A stretch of DNA of 64,000 nt from assembly GCA_013180625.2 (NCBI GenBank), contig SNVD02004835.1, forward strand, positions 1 through 64,000. The letters are read 5' to 3'. Source of the stretch: Boswellia sacra (lineage: Eukaryota; Streptophyta; Magnoliopsida; Sapindales; Burseraceae). The notes below the pieces were generated by a model that saw only the letters and a program-made list of their open reading frames with translations, made no database searches and was not told the origin of the DNA. Of this stretch, positions 59,611 through 64,000 are shown piece by piece. A program made the position numbers and the translations under genes. Within the stretch, counting starts at the first letter, position 1; each line of letters starts with the position of its first letter.

Positions 59611-60147
59611 TGTCACGAGCTTAGAGGTTTGCGCAGCACGCTCGTGCGGCACTTAGGCAACTTGATCGAAAGTTGCTAAGTAAGCCTAGTGATTTGCCTT
59701 CTCGCTCAAGGAGAAGAGAGGATCGTTGTGCCAAAGAGCTTTGTAGGCAAGAAAAAAAGAGATGGAAGATGGAGACAAGTATTGCTAAGCAAGAGAGCTT
59801 TGTATTACACTAGAAAGCTTTACAATGCTCGATTGCTTAGATTTTCTTGGATGATTTACAAATGAGTATTGGAGGGGTTTTTATAGTGAACCACCTCTCA
59901 AATAAATGGCTAAGATCTAATGCATCTAAGGGTTCTAATTCACTATCATCTACTAAATTATCTAAATATGTACAAGAGAGTATTATCTACTAAATTATCT
60001 AGATATGTACGAGAAAGTATTATCTACAAACTTATCTTGCTAAAGAATTCTAGAAGATGGGCTTGGGCTTGCAAGCTTTCTAGAAGCTAGGCCAAGCCTT
60101 ATGCATATTTGGGCTACTCTAACAAACAATTTGGGCAGGCGGTAACA
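59611..60147 (-). repeat. 3' LTR of a Galadriel-type chromovirus
   Basis: Plus-strand ends TGTCACGAGC (59611) and GCGGTAACA (60147), i.e. TG...CA. The adjoining bases 60148-60160 read GGTGGGGGAGAA on the minus strand, a polypurine tract. A 37-base word with CTACTAAATTATCTA.ATATGTAC is duplicated near 59950-60025. Confidence 0.7.
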
Positions 60148-60158
60148 TTCTCCCCCAC

Positions 60159-60743
60159 CTAATTCCGCGATGTCCTTGGCGCACTTTTATCCTTGTAGCG
60201 TTGGATGTACTCGCCAAATTACCACAATGTGTCTTCGTGTTCCCAACTTGCCTCACTATCCAATAGGTTTTTTTCACTTTACTAAGTATTCGGTGTATTG
60301 TGGAACTCCTCTCCTTCGTATCACACGTTCTGCAAGGATGCATTCCACGTCCTTGTCGAATACGATTGGATCTTCGTTGTCTTCATGATAGGGTTTGAGG
60401 AAACTCACATGGAAGACCGGATGGATCTTGAGGTTAGGTGGCAATCAAACTTCGTATGAGACTTCGCCCACTCGCTTGACAATAGGGAAAAGACTTTCGT
60501 ATTTCCGTACCAACCCCTTGTGCACTTTATGAAGTGACTTAAATTGTTGAGGTAGTAGCTTGATAAGCACCAAGTCCCCCACTTGAAATGCGAGGTGTCG
60601 TCTCTTAGTGTCTGCCCATTTATTCATTTTCTTGGCGGCCTTGTCTAAGCATGCTCGCGTGATGTCGGCTTGTTCATGCCATTCCTTTGCAAGCTTGTAG
60701 GCCGTTGGACTCTTCCCTCCATAGGTTAAGGCTATGGCATGTG
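60159..60743 (-). pseudogene. 3' end of chromovirus pol with chromodomain, truncated and broken
   Basis: On the minus strand from 60743: the integrase C-terminal side with KSPTAYKLAKEWHEQAD, HLAFQVGDLVLIKL and LHKVHKGLVRKYE; a stop at 60445-60447; LPPNLKIHPVFHVSFLKPYHED; then a chromodomain with YTEYLVKW (60290-60310), a small indel, SEASWEHEDTLW, a TAA where Gln is usual, FGEYIQRYKD, ending TAG at 60159-60161. The chromodomain binds modified histones and directs integration to heterochromatin in this group. The wording best fits the Galadriel lineage. The gene is cut off at 60743 by the LTR of the next element; the rest is not in the window. Confidence 0.8.
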
Positions 60744-61054
60744 TGTTAGCCCTAAGGCTACATGATAATTTTGATGATAACAATACACATTGATTAATTG
60801 AGATTTACTAACATGTTTATTTATGTGCAAGAGTAAGATCATTGAAATAATTATAAAATCAAGAAGAGGCTTATTAAAATGAAGTGTTGAAGTTAAGGAG
60901 AAGACTACATGTTAAAGGCACCAAAGTTTAATAACAATGTTTGATTCAAGGAATGTGACACATGAGTAATATTTAATCAATTGGTCATATATTTCTCTGC
61001 AAATGTCCAAATAATGTGATTCCTGAGCCTTTGGAAAGCTTACTCAATTTATAA

Positions 61055-61650
61055 CATTTCATATGTTTTAAAGAAATTCAAATTTCAAGTGTAAGGTTGT
61101 CCAAATCATCATGCAAGTTGAAAGACAAATAGAAGCAGCTGACATGAGTACCGAATACTCTTTTAAACATATCTTGAGCTAGAAAAATCAAAATGACTTG
61201 ATTCTTACGGCATTGGAAAGAGGACTTAATGAGGCACATTTCATATGTTTTGAAGAAATTCAAATTTCAAACGGAAGACCGACATAATTGACATGCAATT
61301 CGGTGGACTGACACAGACAAGAAAAATCAACTCATTTGAGTACCGAATGATGTTTTGTCCATATCTTGAGTTAGAGATATTCAAATGACTTGATTCTTAT
61401 GGCATTGGAAACATGATTCAATGGAGCAGATTTCATATTCTTTGAAGAAATTCAAATTTCAAACAGAAGGCCGACATAATACACATGCAAGTCGGTGGAC
61501 TGACACAAGGAAGAAAAATCAAGTCACATGACCACCGAATGGCGTTTTGGCCATATCTTGAGCTACAGATATCCAAATGACCTGATTCTTGATGCGTTGG
61601 AAAGCTTGTTCAAATGTGCAGATCTTTTATGTTTTGCAGATTTTCATATT
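61055..61650 (+). repeat. Tandem repeat of about 182-192 bases in LTR
   Basis: Units begin at about 61055, 61237, 61429 and 61621 (partial). Each contains (C/G)ATTTCATAT.TT.GAAGAAATTC, then 'gaccgacataat..catgcaa.tcggtgga', then 'catatcttgagcta'. Three full diverged units and a fragment. Confidence 0.85.
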
Positions 61651-61964
61651 TCAAACGGAACATTGACAAAAATGGCAGACAAGATTACGGTTTTTATGAT
61701 GGGCAGAAAATTTGGAGTTGGTGTCTTCATTTGATTAAGTTCATCCCATTTGCCTATAAAAGGAGCCCTTCTCCCATGCATTCAACAAGCATTTTATCAA
61801 GCAAACAAAACAAGAGAAATATCAAGTCTAGAGAGCTTTTATATTCTTTATCTACTCTTTGAAGAGAGTTGTACTTTTGTTGTAAAAACTTTTCTTTGTT
61901 CTTATATTGTGTGAGAGTGAGATCTTCTTGTAAAGGATAAAAGATATCCTTGAGAGAACTCTTT

Positions 61965-62189
61965 CCTTGGTGAGGTTGTTCATCAAGAAGAACTCTTGGT
62001 GTGGTGTTATCAAGAGTTGAAGAAAGTTGCCTTGGTGAGGTTGTTCATCAAGAAGAACTCTTGGTGTGGTGTTATCAAGAGTTGAAGGAAGTTGCCTTGG
62101 TGAGGTTGTTCATCAAGAAGAACTCTTGGTGTGGTGTTATCAAGGGTTGAAGGAAAAAGTCTTGGTGAGGTTGTTCATCAAGCAAGTTG
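61965..62189 (+). repeat. 65-base tandem repeat in LTR
   Basis: CCTTGGTGAGGTTGTTCATC starts units at 61965, 62030 and 62095, with a fourth partial unit from about 62160. Units are nearly identical, so this array is younger or better homogenised than the one upstream. Confidence 0.9.
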
Positions 62190-62512
62190 TAAAGATTTCT
62201 ACAACTTAGTGGAAAGCTTAGCTCGTGGAGCTAGGAGCCCGTGGACGTAGGCAAGGTTTGCCGAACCACATAAATTGAGTTTGCACTCTCTCTATCCCTA
62301 TCCTCTTTACATTTACTTGCACTTGTGATTGTTTATTATTGCTATTCTCTTGATTGCATCTTAGACAACTTCTATTTTCATCTTCTTCACCTTTATTCTC
62401 AAAGAAAGAGTAAACTAATTTTGATCTTTCAAGAAAAGTTTTCTAAATCCGTTTTGATAAATAAAAACCCAATTCACCCCCCCTCTTGGGTTGCCATACC
62501 TGGGTCAACAAG

Positions 62513-62528
62513 TGGTATCAGAGCCAGG
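62513..62528 (+). other. Primer binding site of second Sirevirus-type element
   Basis: TGGTATCAGAGCCAGG, two bases after the LTR end, is an unchanged initiator tRNA-Met site. Confidence 0.88.
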
Positions 62529-62565
62529 TTGCTCATTTTTTTTAAATCTTAACCGATTTTGAGCT

Positions 62566-63980
62566 ATGGCAACTTTTAATTCAACTTCATATGTTGAGGG
62601 ACTTTCTATCTCTAGACCTCCATTTTTTAATGGAAGTGATTACTCTTATTGGAAAACTAGAATGAGTATTTTCTTGAAATCTTTTGATTATGATTTGTGG
62701 TCTATTGTTTTGGAAGGACCTTTTGTTCCTACCAAAATTGAAAATGGGGAATGCATGCTTAAAGAACCTAAAGAGTTTAGTGAAGATGATAAAAAGAAAT
62801 TGAGTTTGAATGCTAAAGCTATGAATGTGTTGTATTGTGCTCTAGATAGAAATGAGTTTAATAGAATATCTACTTGTTCTACGGCACAAGAAATATGGCA
62901 CACACTTGAAGTAACTCATGAAGGAACTAGTCAAGTTAAAGAATCCAAAATTAGTATGCTAGTTCATAGTTATGAGCTTTTTAAGATGAAATCGGATGAA
63001 TCAATTTCTGAAATGTTTACTAGATTTACGGATATTATTAATAGTTTGAAATCTCTTGGTAAATCTTATTCTAATGTTGAAATGGTGAGAAAGATTCTTA
63101 GGTGTCACCAAAATCTTGGGAGCCAAAGGTGACGGTAATTCAAGAAGCAAAGGACCTCACTAAACTACCATTAGAAGAACTTATGGGTTCTCTCATGACT
63201 CATGAAATCACCTTGAAGGAGAATGAAGAAGATTTCAAGAAAAAGAAAAATATCGCTTTCAAATCTTCAACAAAAGAAGATGATGAGTCCGACGATGAAG
63301 GAGATGATGAAGATCTTGCATTCATCACAAGAAAGCTAAAAAGGATGATTAGAAGAAACCAAGATTCAAGAAGAATTCTAGAAGGGAGTACAAAGGGCAA
63401 AGCTCAAAGCAAGATAAGAAAAATGATCAAGTCATTTGCTATGAGTGCAAGAAAACGGGATGTAAAGATGGATTGTCCTTACTTCAAGAGTCAAAACAAG
63501 AAATCCAAAGCAATGAAAGCCACAAATTAGGATGATAATGAAGCTAGCTCCACCGAAGAAGAAGATTGCGAAGTGCCAAACATGTGCTTCATGGCTTTAA
63601 GTGAAGATGAGGTAAGTATTCTAAACTATGATTCTAAACTTTCATATGATGAATTACTTGAAGCATTCCAAAATTTACATGTGCAAGTTGATAAGCAAAA
63701 TTCAAAAATCAATGCTTTCAAAAAGAAGTCAAAAATCATGTTATCTCAATTAGAAGAGTTGGTAGAAATAAATGAAGCTTTAGAAAATGAAAATGAAATT
63801 TTAAAGCAAAAAGATTTTGAAAGTTTGGAAAGTCAAATACATTTATTAAAAACTGAAAATGACATTTTAAAACAAAAGGATTTTGATAAATTGGAGAAAC
63901 AAAATGCTATTGTGAAAAAGGAAAATAATGACTTAAGAAATATATTGTTGATAGTTTTACAAAAAGCACAAAAAATTTGA
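62566..63980 (+). pseudogene. Sirevirus-type gag, broken
   Basis: ATG at 62566. The first frame (to 63132) has the copia capsid pattern: PPFFNGSDYSYWKTRM, LWSIVLEGPF, TAQEIWHTLEVTHEGT and a DESISEMFTRF segment. A frameshift near 63100 moves to the frame starting LPLEELMGSLMTHEI, with an acidic EDDESDDEGDDED stretch. The zinc knuckle near 63431-63480 is split: CYECKKTG is in one frame and MDCP in another, with the GH between them lost. A TAA at 63528-63530 follows. The last part (63573-63980) is a long coiled coil rich in Glu, Lys, Asn and Leu, with a repeated ENEILKQKDFE unit. A long coiled-coil gag tail after the zinc knuckle is typical of SIRE-type elements. pol is beyond the window. Confidence 0.85.
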
Positions 63981-64000
63981 ATTCTATGTTACAAAACCAA

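Larger units (their letters stand above)
60744..62510 (+). repeat. 5' LTR of second Sirevirus-type element (1767 bases)
   Basis: Starts TGTTAGCCC and ends TGGGTCAACA. It contains two sets of tandem repeats and a TATAAAAGG box at 61755-61763, a plausible transcription start region. Confidence 0.8.
60744..64000 (+). mobile_element. Second Sirevirus-type copia element, 5' part
   Basis: 5' LTR (60744-62510), primer site, and gag, running off the window end. It interrupts the Galadriel-type chromovirus at 60743/60744. The LTR sequence differs from that of the element at 23420-32357, so it is another family. Confidence 0.82.

Overview
This is nuclear DNA from a seed plant, most likely a eudicot. 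The genus cannot be named from the sequence. The evidence is a multi-exon gene with GT-AG introns, AT-rich spacers, and plant-specific transposon lineages (Tat, Tekay and Galadriel-type Ty3/gypsy, Sirevirus-type Ty1/copia, a Mutator-like element with a Ulp1-like gene, and hAT and Harbinger miniature elements). About four fifths of the window is transposon-derived. One host gene looks intact: an alpha/beta-hydrolase lipase-family gene at 47366-56276 (+), nine exons, 693 codons.

Layout. 254-905 is a broken intronless LOG-type (cytokinin-activating phosphoribohydrolase) copy. It sits directly upstream of the 3' internal part (about 906-2872) and the 3' LTR (2873-4297) of an Athila/Tat-type retroelement. 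4298-7807 is the Ulp1-protease-like half of a Mutator-like element (MULE), with an internal tandem duplication of about 1.2 kb. 7813-18705 is a pol-less Tat-type element with both LTRs, primer site, gag, an antisense accessory reading frame and four kinds of tandem repeat. It is flanked by the duplicated target GGTAT and so splits the MULE. 18711-22505 is the other half of the MULE: a broken transposase on the minus strand and a candidate terminal repeat.

23420-32357 is a full-length but decayed Sirevirus-type copia element on the minus strand (target duplication TAAAC) with an extra env-position reading frame. 32363-35613 is non-genic and holds a diverged Tat-type LTR fragment and a degenerate module array. 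35619-46116 is a Tekay/Del-type chromovirus (target duplication ACCTA/GCCTA). Its polyprotein is broken by 15 stop codons, most of them explicable by C-to-T change. Its 3' LTR has gained a hAT-type miniature element and a 310-base tandem duplication.

46122-47365 is the upstream region of the lipase gene, with a C-rich tract and three ACGTG cores. The lipase gene carries a 1-kb Harbinger-type element in intron 6. Downstream are an arabinogalactan-peptide-like relic (57709-57952), a long inverted repeat (58240-59002), the 3' end of a Galadriel-type chromovirus on the minus strand (59611-60743), and the 5' LTR and gag of a second Sirevirus-type copia element (60744 to the window end).

The genes do not form a pathway. 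The window shows nested transposon insertion around one surviving gene. The most interesting points are the possible retroelement capture of a LOG copy, the Ulp1-carrying MULE with a damaged catalytic site, the deamination-like stop pattern in the chromovirus, and the non-coding module shared by two different gypsy elements. I found no convincing undescribed system. Pseudogene calls rest on recognising protein motifs by eye.
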